From JAVBMC01 sp031552845 (GTDB lineage: Bacteria; Verrucomicrobiota; Kiritimatiellia; RFP12; DVOR01), in NCBI GenBank assembly GCA_031552845.1, contig JAVBMC010000023.1, positions 1-32,032 of the forward strand: 32,032 nt of DNA, read 5' to 3'. The translations under genes and the position numbers were made by a program. The notes below the pieces were generated by a model. That model ran no database searches and was not told where the DNA came from. It saw only the letters and a list, made by a program, of their open reading frames with translations. How positions within the stretch are numbered: position 1 is the first letter of the stretch; each line of letters starts with the position of its first letter. Of the stretch, positions 15,591 to 23,122 are shown in pieces.

Positions 15591-16592
15591 ATGGAACACA
15601 CCACTCCCTCGCACAATCTCGTCGTCAACGTCTCCCCGCACATCCACTCCGGCGCGTCGGTGCCGACGATCATGCTCGATGTGCTGATTGCTCTCATACC
15701 GGCAACAACTATGGCGCTGTTCTTCTTCGGTTGGGATGCCGCCCGTTTGATTGGTGCCTGCCTGCTGACCTGCTTGTTGATCGAATGGGCCTGCCGCAAG
15801 TTGATGAAGCGCGATAACACGCTACTCGACTTCAGCGCAATGGTAACAGGCCTGTTGCTCGCGCTCAACCTTCCCCCTGCTCTCCCCACTTGGATGGCGG
15901 TTGTGGGTTCAATCTTTGCAATCGCAATCGTCAAACAGGTATTCGGCGGGCTGGGCTATAATGTGTTCAACCCTGCGCTGGCAGCACGCGCATTCATGCT
16001 CATCTCCTTTACCGGCGCGATGACTACATGGAGCGCTTCTGGTTGGGCTGGACTCGATGCCGTGACGACCGCGACTCCGTTGGGCTTCGCCAAAGAAGCA
16101 ATTAAAAGCGGCGAGGCCATTCCCTTTACGTTCAGCTCGCAGATGCTCAATACGTTTCTCTTTGGCAATGTCAACGGCTGTATCGGCGAAACCTCCGCGC
16201 TGGCGTTGCTCATCGGCGGCGCTTACCTCATGCTCAAGCGCGTGATTACGTGGCACATCCCGGCCGCCTATCTCGGAAGCGTGGCATTGGTTGCCGCTGT
16301 CTTGCAGGTTTGCTCACCTGCCACGGCGTTGCCTGTTGCATTCCACTTGCTCTCCGGCGGACTCTTCCTCGGTGCGTTCTTCATGGCCACCGATATGGTC
16401 ACCTCGCCCTTGACGCATAAGGGCATGATTGTCTTCGGACTTGGTTGCGGCGTGCTGACGATGATTATCCGTGTGGTGCCCTCCGGTGCCTATCCGGAAG
16501 GCGCGAGCTTTGCCATCTTGATCATGAATGCCTTTACGCCGCTGATCAACCGTGCCACGCGCAACCGCACGTATGGAACTGTAAAGAGGTAA
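15591..16592 (+). CDS. rnfD: Rnf electron transport complex subunit D
   Basis: This is a 333-residue membrane protein with about nine helices that carries covalent FMN and is thought to form part of the ion path. The flavin attachment motif is DAVTTATPLG, with the FMN-bearing threonine at about residue 162. GGLGYNVFNPALAARAF at about 119-135 is a strong RnfD/NqrB signature, and the MATDMVTSPLT segment near residue 265 is also conserved. The length is normal. It starts six bases after rnfC. Confidence 0.94.
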   Translation: MEHTTPSHNLVVNVSPHIHSGASVPTIMLDVLIALIPATTMALFFFGWDAARLIGACLLTCLLIEWACRKLMKRDNTLLDFSAMVTGLLLALNLPPALPTWMAVVGSIFAIAIVKQVFGGLGYNVFNPALAARAFMLISFTGAMTTWSASGWAGLDAVTTATPLGFAKEAIKSGEAIPFTFSSQMLNTFLFGNVNGCIGETSALALLIGGAYLMLKRVITWHIPAAYLGSVALVAAVLQVCSPATALPVAFHLLSGGLFLGAFFMATDMVTSPLTHKGMIVFGLGCGVLTMIIRVVPSGAYPEGASFAILIMNAFTPLINRATRNRTYGTVKR

Positions 16593-16596
16593 CGCC

Positions 16597-17133
16597 ATGT
16601 CTTACATCCTCAAACTTGTCGCCTCGCTGACAATCATTTGCCTGATCTCGGCGGCGTTACTGGCAGTTGTCTACAAAATGACCGCCGAGCCTATCGCCCA
16701 AGCTCAGACCGTGCGCGAAACGAAAGCCGCTGCTGAGGTTCTGCCGGAGGGCTCGCAAGTCACCAAGAAAAACGGCATCTTCATCGCGACCGACAGCACC
16801 GGTAAGTTCCTCGGTGCAGCCATAAAAGGACACACCGAGATCGGCTACGCAGGCGCCATTGATTTGATGGTAGGAATTAAAGCCGATGGCACGCTCATCA
16901 ACTACAAGATACTCGAATGCAAAGAAACCCCCGGCCTTGGCGTGAAGATAGGCTTTGACAGCTTCAAGAACCAATTCCTCAACCGCAGCACCGGCACAGT
17001 CGGCGAGTGGAAGGTTAAGAAAGACGGCGGTGATATTGATGCCGTGACTGCGGCGACGATCTCCTCCCGTGCGGCGATTGATGCTATCCAAAACGCAGTG
17101 CTACAATTCAACGCGTTGAAGGAATCGCTCTAA
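16597..17133 (+). CDS. rnfG: Rnf electron transport complex subunit G (FMN-binding)
   Basis: This is a 178-residue protein with one N-terminal membrane anchor (residues 5-27) and an FMN-binding domain outside the membrane. The covalent flavin motif is DAVTAATISS, with the modified threonine at about residue 154. The ETPGLGVKIG stretch at 110-119 is the other family hallmark. AGAGG precedes the ATG. In most rnf operons rnfE follows rnfG. Here thiD follows after one base and no rnfE is present in the window. Confidence 0.94.
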   Translation: MSYILKLVASLTIICLISAALLAVVYKMTAEPIAQAQTVRETKAAAEVLPEGSQVTKKNGIFIATDSTGKFLGAAIKGHTEIGYAGAIDLMVGIKADGTLINYKILECKETPGLGVKIGFDSFKNQFLNRSTGTVGEWKVKKDGGDIDAVTAATISSRAAIDAIQNAVLQFNALKESL

Positions 17134-17134
17134 T

Positions 17135-17956
17135 ATGCACAAGCCTGTCGCGCTGACAATCGCGGGTTCAGACTCCGGCGGCGGTGCGGGCATTCAGGCT
17201 GACCTGCGGGCGTTCCAGGTATTCGGCGTACATGGCTGCACGGCAATCACTGCCCTCACCGCACAAAACCCATCAGGCGTCACAGGCATTCTCACAGCCG
17301 ATGCCGCATTTGTCGGCAAAGAGTTGGATGCCATCTTCGCGGACTACTCCGTCACCACAATCAAAACCGGCATGCTCTCGACGGCGGAGATTGTCGAAGT
17401 GGTTGCAGACCGCCTCAAAGATAAAACCTGCCCGTTGATAATTGACCCCGTCATGGTCGCCACCAGCGGTGCCAAGCTCCTAGCTGATAATGCGATTAAC
17501 GCGCTGACCCAACACCTATTACCGCTGGGCACGCTGTTGACGCCGAACTTGCCAGAGGCTGAATTGCTGCTGGACGTACAGTTAACGACAGAACAAACAA
17601 TGATTCAAGCGGCGCGAACATTAGCCGAACGCTTTCAATGCTCGGTATTGCTCAAGGGTGGACACAACAGCCGCGAGATTGATGCCGTGGATATTCTTGT
17701 GACGTCTGAAAAGGCATGGCGCCTTCGCTCTGGACGTATCGAGAATCCCATCTCAACACATGGCACGGGCTGTTCGCTTAGCGCGGCGATTGCGGCGTCT
17801 CTGGCCAAAGGCAGCTCTTTGCTGCAAGCCGTTACAGAGGGAAAAGCCTACGTGCTGGAATCAATCCGCAGCGGCGTAATGGTTGGCCCTCAAGCAGGCA
17901 CGCTCGGCACGCCAACGCGTCTGCCGGTTGATGCGATCCGCATCGATCAAATATAA
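17135..17956 (+). CDS. thiD: Hydroxymethylpyrimidine/phosphomethylpyrimidine kinase
   Basis: This is a 273-residue ribokinase-fold enzyme that phosphorylates HMP and HMP-phosphate to HMP pyrophosphate for thiamine synthesis. The substrate motif is AGSDSGGGAGIQADLRAF at residues 10-27. DPVMVATSG near residue 104, a KGGH loop near 181, and the anion-hole/catalytic motif THGTGCSLSAAIAA near 212 are all intact. The length is normal. It starts one base after the rnfG stop and so belongs to the rnf transcript. No thiamine riboswitch was seen. Thiamine genes are not otherwise present here, so the linkage to rnf is probably positional. Confidence 0.95.
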   Translation: MHKPVALTIAGSDSGGGAGIQADLRAFQVFGVHGCTAITALTAQNPSGVTGILTADAAFVGKELDAIFADYSVTTIKTGMLSTAEIVEVVADRLKDKTCPLIIDPVMVATSGAKLLADNAINALTQHLLPLGTLLTPNLPEAELLLDVQLTTEQTMIQAARTLAERFQCSVLLKGGHNSREIDAVDILVTSEKAWRLRSGRIENPISTHGTGCSLSAAIAASLAKGSSLLQAVTEGKAYVLESIRSGVMVGPQAGTLGTPTRLPVDAIRIDQI

Positions 17957-17959
17957 GTG

Positions 17960-18323
17960 TGATGCTCTGCCGGAACTGTAAGCCAGATTTTGTACCGCTT
18001 GCGCGGTGCGGATCATTCATCTGCGCGATCAACCCGGAGTCTCTTCTAGTTGCCTAGAGCGGCACGGACCATGCCTGAACTCCCTATTTGATCTTGCTCC
18101 GGAAGGGTTTACCATGCGGCGGCGCTTTCGCTGGCCGCCCGGTGGTCTCTTACACCGCCTTTTCACCCTTACCCCTTGCGGGGCGGTTTGTTTTCTGTGG
18201 CACTAGCCGTCAGCACCTTATTGCAGTACTGCTCCTGCGTTTACCGCAGGATATCCTGTCCTATGGAGTCTGGACTTTCCTCCCCCGTAAACGGGAGCGA
18301 CCCGCCGTGCCGGCAGAACATCA
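17960..18323 (-). ncRNA. rnpB: RNase P RNA component (bacterial class A-like)
   Basis: On the minus strand the 5' end (18323-18310) and 3' end (17973-17960) form a 14-bp P1 helix with one G-U pair. Conserved blocks appear in order: GAGGAAAGTCC near the 5' end, CACAGAAA, AAGGGTGAAAAGGCG, GTAAGAGACCACCGG, then AGATGAATGAT and TCTGGCTTACAGTTCCGGC at the 3' end. These are the catalytic-core segments of RNase P RNA, which trims the 5' leader of pre-tRNA. Length about 364 nt. It lies 4 bp from the zinc-ribbon gene on the same strand and 3 bp from the convergent thiD stop. Confidence 0.95.
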
Positions 18324-18327
18324 CAAA

Positions 18328-19026
18328 TCAGTCTGTATACAAAATACGCCCGCAGCTTTCGCAGGCCACCAGCGTCCCGCCGCGGATCACGCGCTGACGC
18401 GTCGCAGGCGTCTGCACCAAATTGCAACCGCCGCACACTCCAGCATCGGCATTCAAGCGAACAATCGCCGGCCAACGGCGCTGACGGATGCGCTCATAAT
18501 AAGCGAGGAACTGCGGCGGCACGGCCTTCTCCAGCTCGGTACGCTCGGCCTGTGCGTTGTTGAACTCCTGCTGAATCATCGCAAAGCGCTCATCATGCGC
18601 CTCCTGATACTCGGCAACAATCGCCTGCTCAGCCGCCAACTCCGCCTCGGCCTCAGCCAGACGCCCACGCAATGGCACCAAATCATCCCCGGCAACAGCC
18701 CAACGCGCCTCGACGCTTTCGGTATCCTGCTTCAGCCGGTCAATCTCAAGATTCAGCGCTTGAAACTCCTTATTAGTCTTCAAAGTCGCCTGCGTCTGAC
18801 GCTGCTTCAGCTCCTGCTCCTTAAGGGCATTCACCTCAAGCTCGAGATTCGCGACCTTCGACTGCCCCTGCTTCAAAGCATTTGCGGCAAACTCGGCGGC
18901 CCGCTTTGTAGCCTCAAGGCGCGAGAGCTCCTGCGTCTTACGGGTAGGAGCGCTCTTGATCTCTTGCTCGAGGTCACGGATACGCCCATCTACATCTTGC
19001 AACATCAAAAGTGACCGAATAGCCAT
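18328..19026 (-). CDS. Coiled-coil protein with C4-type zinc ribbon (DUF164/CdsZ-like)
   Basis: This is a 232-residue protein. Residues about 10-170 are a long charged coiled coil with heptad-like Leu/Ala spacing. The C-terminus (about 195-228) is a zinc ribbon with two CxxC pairs, CGGCN and CESCG, and the conserved F-A-YYERIRQRR stretch just before it. This is the DUF164 family, which includes Helicobacter FlgZ (HP0958) and chlamydial CdsZ; those act as secretion or sigma-factor partners, but most members are uncharacterised. AAGGAAG precedes the ATG. The family often lies beside rnpB in distant bacteria, as it does here. Confidence 0.9.
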   Translation of the reverse strand: MAIRSLLMLQDVDGRIRDLEQEIKSAPTRKTQELSRLEATKRAAEFAANALKQGQSKVANLELEVNALKEQELKQRQTQATLKTNKEFQALNLEIDRLKQDTESVEARWAVAGDDLVPLRGRLAEAEAELAAEQAIVAEYQEAHDERFAMIQQEFNNAQAERTELEKAVPPQFLAYYERIRQRRWPAIVRLNADAGVCGGCNLVQTPATRQRVIRGGTLVACESCGRILYTD

Positions 19027-19072
19027 TGTCTCGCTTCCTTCGTAAACTCAGTTTCTCAAAATACGTGTTCCA

Positions 19073-19102
19073 ATTATATCCCCTAAGCCCCCTCCAAGTC
19101 AA
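19073..19102 (-). promoter_or_regulatory. Promoter of the zinc-ribbon gene and probably rnpB
   Basis: On the minus strand, TTGACT (19102-19097) and TATAAT (19078-19073) are 18 bases apart, about 46 bases upstream of the ATG at 19026. No equally good promoter was found just before rnpB, so read-through transcription with later processing is likely. Confidence 0.65.
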
Positions 19103-19392
19103 GAAACTACGCATCCTTCCTCTAAAAAACACCTCCCACGATCCTTTTCCCAATAATGAGAACTTTTCATTTTTAAAATCTCATTCAATCCACGATTCTT
19201 TGAAAAACCAAACGCTCTTCCTGCCTTTTGATGCCAATATTCTTGAAGGAGGCAATACTAGTCGAAATTGAGTTTTAGTCAATCTAAACTAGACATGAAC
19301 CTTATCATTTATGAACTGAAATTAATCGCGTGTTTTCGGCGATGTGCCATTTGAAGCTTGTTTTCAGCCCTTCCATATGGTAACATGGACGT
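19103..19392. other. A+T-rich intergenic region upstream of the glycan operon
   Basis: No credible gene was found. The region must contain the promoter of the glycan operon. The best candidate is TTGAGT near 19268 with TAGACA 16 bases later, which is weak. No ops or JUMPstart element was seen. The small dyad CCATATGGTAACATGG lies about 20 bp before the sugar-transferase ATG. Confidence 0.3.
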
Positions 19393-19597
19393 ATGTATAA
19401 TAGTGTGTTAAAGCGAACCATGGATTTTGTGCTGGCTGCGTTGGCGCTTTTGGTGCTTTCGCCGCTTTTGCTGCCTATTGCACTGACCTTATTGCTGACG
19501 GGCGAACATGAGATTTTGTACATCCAAGAACGGCTTGGGCGCGGCAACAGACGTTTTGGATTGTGGAAGTTTGCAACGATGCTCAAAGCCAGCCCTA

Positions 19598-19614
19598 GAG
19601 GGTGTAGTCATAAG
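19598..19614 (+). repeat. Left terminal inverted repeat of IS copy 1
   Basis: GAGGGTGTAGTCATAAG, identical to the reverse complement of 20415-20431. Confidence 0.92.
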
Positions 19615-19642
19615 TTGCATATTTAGATGAAAATGCTATAAT
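19615..19642 (+). promoter_or_regulatory. Transposase promoter inside the IS
   Basis: TTGCAT (19615-19620) and a perfect TATAAT (19637-19642) are 16 bases apart. The ATG begins only six bases after the -10 box, so the transcript would be leaderless if this ATG is used. Confidence 0.7.
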
Positions 19643-19648
19643 AAGCCC

Positions 19649-20421
19649 ATGAAAACAAAGATGCCGGCATATAGACGCCATGACCTGAGAGATGAAATCT
19701 GGAATAAAATCGAACCGATCCTCCCCGGACGAGCAGGAGCTTGGGGGCGTGTGGCTAAGGACAACAGGCAGTTTGTCAATGCCGTTTTGTGGATTGCCAG
19801 AACAGGAGCTCCTTGGCGGGACTTGCCGCCGGATTATGGCGATTGGAGTCGCACGCACCGCCGCTTCATCCGTTGGCGAGATAAGGGCATCTGGGCCAAG
19901 ATTTTCGCTCTCTTTGTCCAGCATCCGGACTTGGAGTGGCTCATGATTGATGCGAGCCATGTCAAGGTTCACATCCATGCAGCAGGCGCGCACGGCGGCA
20001 ACCAAGACATGGGCCGCACAAAAGGGGGCTCAACACGAAAATCCATTTAGCCGTTGATGCACAGGGAGTTCCTGTACGTATTGAGATTACAGCAGGCACC
20101 GTTGCCGACTGTTCCCTAGCAGTGCCGTTGATCGAGTCCTTGCCGGCCGGACACTTGATTGCGGATAGAGGGTATGACACTGATGCGATTGTTGCTGCGG
20201 CGCAAGCGTACGGTATGTCAGTGGTGATCCCGTCTAAAAAGAACCGCAAGATCATGCGCCCTCACGACACGGCTCTTTATCGGATGCGACATCTGGTGGA
20301 AAATACTTTCCTTTATCTGAAGGGATGGCGTGGTGTTGCTACGCGGTATGCCAAATGCACCTCATCTTTTCTGGCGTTTGTTCAACTGCGCTGCGCAATG
20401 GTTTGGGCAAATGCCTTATGA
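19649..20421 (+). CDS. IS5-family transposase, made by programmed -1 frameshift
   Basis: OrfA (19649-20050, 133 residues) contains YRRHDLRDEIWNKIEPILPG, the IS5 N-terminal domain, and the first catalytic Asp in MIDASHVKVH. The continuation lies in the -1 frame: IADRGYDTD holds the second Asp and RHLVENTFLYLKGWR the catalytic Glu. The frames meet at A4G5 (20020-20028). Slipping back one base there yields RTKGGLNTKIHLAVDA, the normal family sequence, and a full transposase of 257 residues ending at 20421. The DDE triad is therefore intact and the element is probably active. The same organisation is common in the IS427 group of IS5. Confidence 0.9.
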
Positions 20422-20431
20422 CTACACCCTC
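20415..20431 (-). repeat. Right terminal inverted repeat of IS copy 1
   Basis: CTTATGACTACACCCTC on the plus strand. It overlaps the last codons of the transposase, whose TGA is at 20419-20421. Confidence 0.92.
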
Positions 20432-20930
20432 TAATCTCGCAGGCGGCTTGCATACTTGCCGGGGCGATCCGCGCGTGCTGCCGTTGGGACGTTTCCTGCG
20501 CAAATCCAAAATCAACGAACTGCCGCAGCTGGTGAACATTCTCAAAGGCGATATGTCGGTGGTGGGTCCCCGCCCGCTGGTGGATAAAACATTTGCTCCC
20601 TACCCCGACGAGGTGAAAGCAAACATCTACAAAGTCCGCCCCGGATTGACAGGTATCGGCTCGGTGGTATTCCGTGACGAAGAGCGCATCTTGTCCGAAT
20701 CCCCGCTGGGGGTTGAACGTTGTTATGCCGAAGTCGTCGCGCCGTTCAAAGGTGCTTTGGAGCTGTGGTATTTGAAGCATGTGAGTTTTTTGACGGACTG
20801 CAAGTTGATATTCCTGACCGCATGGGCGATTGTTCGTCCGGAGTCCGATTTAGTGTGGCGCTGGTTTAAAGATTTGCCGCAGGTGCCCGCCGAGCTGCGC
20901 GCCTTCACCGGCAAACAAGGAGAGTAAACG

Positions 20931-22166
20931 ATGTTTATTGATTTTGACTTAGCCGGCTTCATCAGGAAGAATGTCACGAAGCGCGGCGAGAGCTTGCTCA
21001 CGGCTGATTTCCACCGTTACGATGTGCAGCTGCACCAGCGTATTGCAGGCAAGCACGTGTTGGTTATCGGCGGCGCGGGTTCGATTGGCTCCGAATACAT
21101 CAAAGCCCTCCTGCACTTTCCCATTCGCTCGCTCTGCGTAGTGGATACGAATGAGAATGGCCTGACCGAGCTCGTGCGCGATTTACGAAGCTCCTCAGCC
21201 AACTACCAAATCCCCGCCGACTTCGTCACCTATCCCGTTAACTTTGGCGATGGCGTGTTCGAGAAAATCTTCTGCGGACGTGGCCCTTTCGACATCGTCG
21301 CCAACTTCGCCGCACACAAACACGTGCGCAGCGAGAAGGATATGTTCAGCATCGAAGCGATGGTGAAAAACAATCTGTTGCAGGCACGGCGTTTGCTAAA
21401 GTTACTTGCGGAACAGCCGCCGGAACACTTCTTCTGCGTCTCAACCGACAAAGCTGCCAACCCCGTCAACATAATGGGAGCCAGCAAGAAGCTGATGGAG
21501 GAGTTGATTCTCGCCTATTCCAACCGCCTGCCGGTGAAAACCGCCCGCTTTGCAAATGTCGCCTTCTCAAACGGCTCGCTGCCGTTGGGCTTCTTGGAAC
21601 GCCTCTCGCGCCGTCAGCCGTTGTCCTGTCCGTTAGGCATCCGCCGTTTCTTTGTCTCGCCGCAGGAAGCCGGAGAACTCTGCCTTATCGCCTCCATCAT
21701 GGGCGAAAGCGGCGACATCGTTTACCCGAAGCTTGATGAAGAACGCGACATGATTCCCTTTGAACAAGTCGTCCGCGATTTACTCAAAGAGCTGGGACTC
21801 GGCACGTGTGATTGCAAAACAAGTGCAGAAGCCAAGGCACAAGCCGCCGCCTTCTTTAAAGATCCTGCCGCACGAGCCATAGGATACCCGGTTGAGTTCT
21901 TTGCCTCAGACACCTCCGGCGAGAAAACCTTTGAGGAGTTCTTCACCCCCGACGAACAGCTCGACACCGAGACCTTCGTCAACCTCGGCGTCATCAAGAA
22001 CGCAAAACGCAGACCGCTTGAAGAGATTGAAGCCATCTGCACGCAACTCGAAGACGCCTTCGCCAAGCCCGACACCTCCAAGGCCGAGCTGGTGAAGATT
22101 TTGCAAGGCTATCTGCCTGCGTTTCACCACATAGAGACCGGTAAAGGTCTCGACCAGCGCATGTAA
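20931..22166 (+). CDS. Soluble CapD/FlaA1-like nucleotide-sugar 4,6-dehydratase
   Basis: This is a 411-residue short-chain dehydrogenase-fold protein. The NAD(P) motif is GGAGSIGSEY at about residues 39-48. The active-site block STDKAANPVNIMGASKK around residue 168 has Met in place of the usual catalytic Tyr, as in inverting or retaining UDP-GlcNAc 4,6-dehydratases (PglF, FlaA1, WbpM). The N-terminal membrane domain of PglF/WbpM is absent, so it is a soluble form. It likely converts UDP-GlcNAc to a 4-keto-6-deoxy sugar. The ATG lies three bases after the sugar-transferase stop, with GGAGAG upstream. The C-terminal ~80 residues are highly charged and lie outside the catalytic domain. Confidence 0.88.
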   Translation: MFIDFDLAGFIRKNVTKRGESLLTADFHRYDVQLHQRIAGKHVLVIGGAGSIGSEYIKALLHFPIRSLCVVDTNENGLTELVRDLRSSSANYQIPADFVTYPVNFGDGVFEKIFCGRGPFDIVANFAAHKHVRSEKDMFSIEAMVKNNLLQARRLLKLLAEQPPEHFFCVSTDKAANPVNIMGASKKLMEELILAYSNRLPVKTARFANVAFSNGSLPLGFLERLSRRQPLSCPLGIRRFFVSPQEAGELCLIASIMGESGDIVYPKLDEERDMIPFEQVVRDLLKELGLGTCDCKTSAEAKAQAAAFFKDPAARAIGYPVEFFASDTSGEKTFEEFFTPDEQLDTETFVNLGVIKNAKRRPLEEIEAICTQLEDAFAKPDTSKAELVKILQGYLPAFHHIETGKGLDQRM

Positions 22167-22171
22167 AAGCT

Positions 22172-23122
22172 ATGACTGTATTACTCAGCGGTGCTTACGG
22201 ATTCATTGGACAAAACCTATCCCACTATCTCACCTCGCGTGGAGATACCTGCTGGGCGTTAGACTTGGAGCAAAAGCCCGAGGTAACCTCCTACAGCCGC
22301 TTCTTCACATGGGACCAGCTAGCGCACATCCCCTGGAGTGAAGTCGATGCCGTCATCCACCTCGCCGGCAAAGCGCATGACACCAAAAACACCAGCGACC
22401 CCCAGAGCTATTTCACAATCAACACAGGGCTGACGCAAAAACTGTTCGATGCCGTCAACGCCGCCCAAGTCAAAGTCTTCGTCCTATTCAGCTCCGTCAA
22501 AGCCTGCGCCGACACCGTCCACGGCACCCTCACGGAAGATGCCACGCCTGCGCCTGCTACGCCCTACGGACAATCCAAGCTGGCCGCCGAAGAATATCTC
22601 TCCAAAGCGCACCAGCAAACAAAAGTCTATATCCTTCGCCCCGCAATGATACACGGCCCCGGCAACAAAGGCAACCTCAACCTCCTCTACGGCGTCGCCT
22701 CAAAAGGCTGCCCATGGCCGCTCGGTGCCTTCACAGGCTTGCGTTCATTCTGCTCAATCGACAACATCTGCGCCACAGTTCAAAAGCTCTGCGAAGGCGC
22801 CACTGTTCCCGGCGTTTACCAAGTCGCAGACGACACAGCCATCACCGTCAACCGCCTGATTGAACTCATCGCCGAATCCGTCGGCAAGCGCGCACGTATC
22901 TGGCACATCCCCGCCGCGCCAATCCGCCTGATTGCCCGCATCGGCGACACGCTTCACCTGCCGCTCAATAGCGAACGCCTCAAGAAGCTTACCGAGTCCT
23001 ACGTGGTAGCCAATACAAAACTCAAAGCTGCATTCGGCTGGCAGGAGATGCCTACTGGCACCGAAGCAGGCTTACGAAAAACATTAGAGGCTTTTCGGCA
23101 GCATGAACGTTTGGATCAATAA
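22172..23122 (+). CDS. Extended SDR epimerase/reductase, probable 4-keto sugar reductase
   Basis: This is a 316-residue extended short-chain dehydrogenase. The cofactor motif GAYGFIGQNL is at residues 7-16, followed by HLAGKAHD near 63. SSVKA supplies the catalytic Ser and YGQSK near 130 the catalytic Tyr and Lys. Behind a 4,6-dehydratase and an initiating transferase, the best guess is the C4 reductase that completes UDP-QuiNAc or UDP-FucNAc (WbpV/WreQ role); a C4 epimerase is the alternative. It starts five bases after the previous stop, and the following gene begins 20 bases before its end. Confidence 0.83.
   Translation: MTVLLSGAYGFIGQNLSHYLTSRGDTCWALDLEQKPEVTSYSRFFTWDQLAHIPWSEVDAVIHLAGKAHDTKNTSDPQSYFTINTGLTQKLFDAVNAAQVKVFVLFSSVKACADTVHGTLTEDATPAPATPYGQSKLAAEEYLSKAHQQTKVYILRPAMIHGPGNKGNLNLLYGVASKGCPWPLGAFTGLRSFCSIDNICATVQKLCEGATVPGVYQVADDTAITVNRLIELIAESVGKRARIWHIPAAPIRLIARIGDTLHLPLNSERLKKLTESYVVANTKLKAAFGWQEMPTGTEAGLRKTLEAFRQHERLDQ

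Larger units (their letters stand above)
19598..20431 (+). mobile_element. IS5-family insertion sequence, copy 1, complete (834 bp)
   Basis: It is bounded by perfect 17-bp inverted repeats and flanked by TA on both sides (19596-19597 and 20432-20433). It carries one transposase in two overlapping frames, like the IS427/IS1031 branch of IS5. It sits in the same orientation as the gene it interrupts. A second copy begins at 31831. Confidence 0.92.
19393..20927 (+). pseudogene. Initiating sugar-phosphate transferase (PglC/WcaJ type), split by an IS5-family element
   Basis: The 5' half (19393-19597) encodes the N-terminal membrane segment: KRTMDF, then a hydrophobic hairpin around residues 11-36, followed by IQERLGR and FGLWKFATMLKASP. 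The 3' half (20434-20927) continues with GDPRVLPLGRFLRKSKINEL, then GDMSVVGPRPL and RPGLTGIG. Joining 19597 to 20434, which removes the element and one TA, gives an uninterrupted 232-residue protein with every family motif in order. These enzymes load a sugar-1-phosphate onto undecaprenyl phosphate to start a surface polysaccharide. As it stands only truncated products can be made: the 5' half reads into the element and stops at 19626. The insertion looks recent because both halves are undamaged. Confidence 0.93.

Noticed and set aside
17100..17140. Thiamine (TPP) riboswitch before thiD
   Set aside because: Only one base separates rnfG from thiD, and no THI-box sequence is present.
18088..19014. 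Long plus-strand frame over rnpB and the zinc-ribbon gene
   Set aside because: It is antisense to a clear RNase P RNA and to a coding region with strong family motifs. The product would be Leu/Arg-rich and of no family.
19026..19271. 81-codon plus-strand frame in the A+T-rich gap before the glycan operon
   Set aside because: It starts over the zinc-ribbon start codon and promoter, has no ribosome site, and its product looks random.
19281..19305. Similarity of CTAAACTAGACATGAACC to CTAATCTAGGCATGAACC near 225-243, which might be a second IS1595 end
   Set aside because: Sixteen of 18 matching bases is expected several times by chance in a window this size, and no transposase remnant lies beside it.
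20325..20927. Stand-alone 200-codon sugar transferase starting inside the IS
   Set aside because: Its first codons are the IS transposase in another frame. The real gene begins at 19393 and is interrupted.
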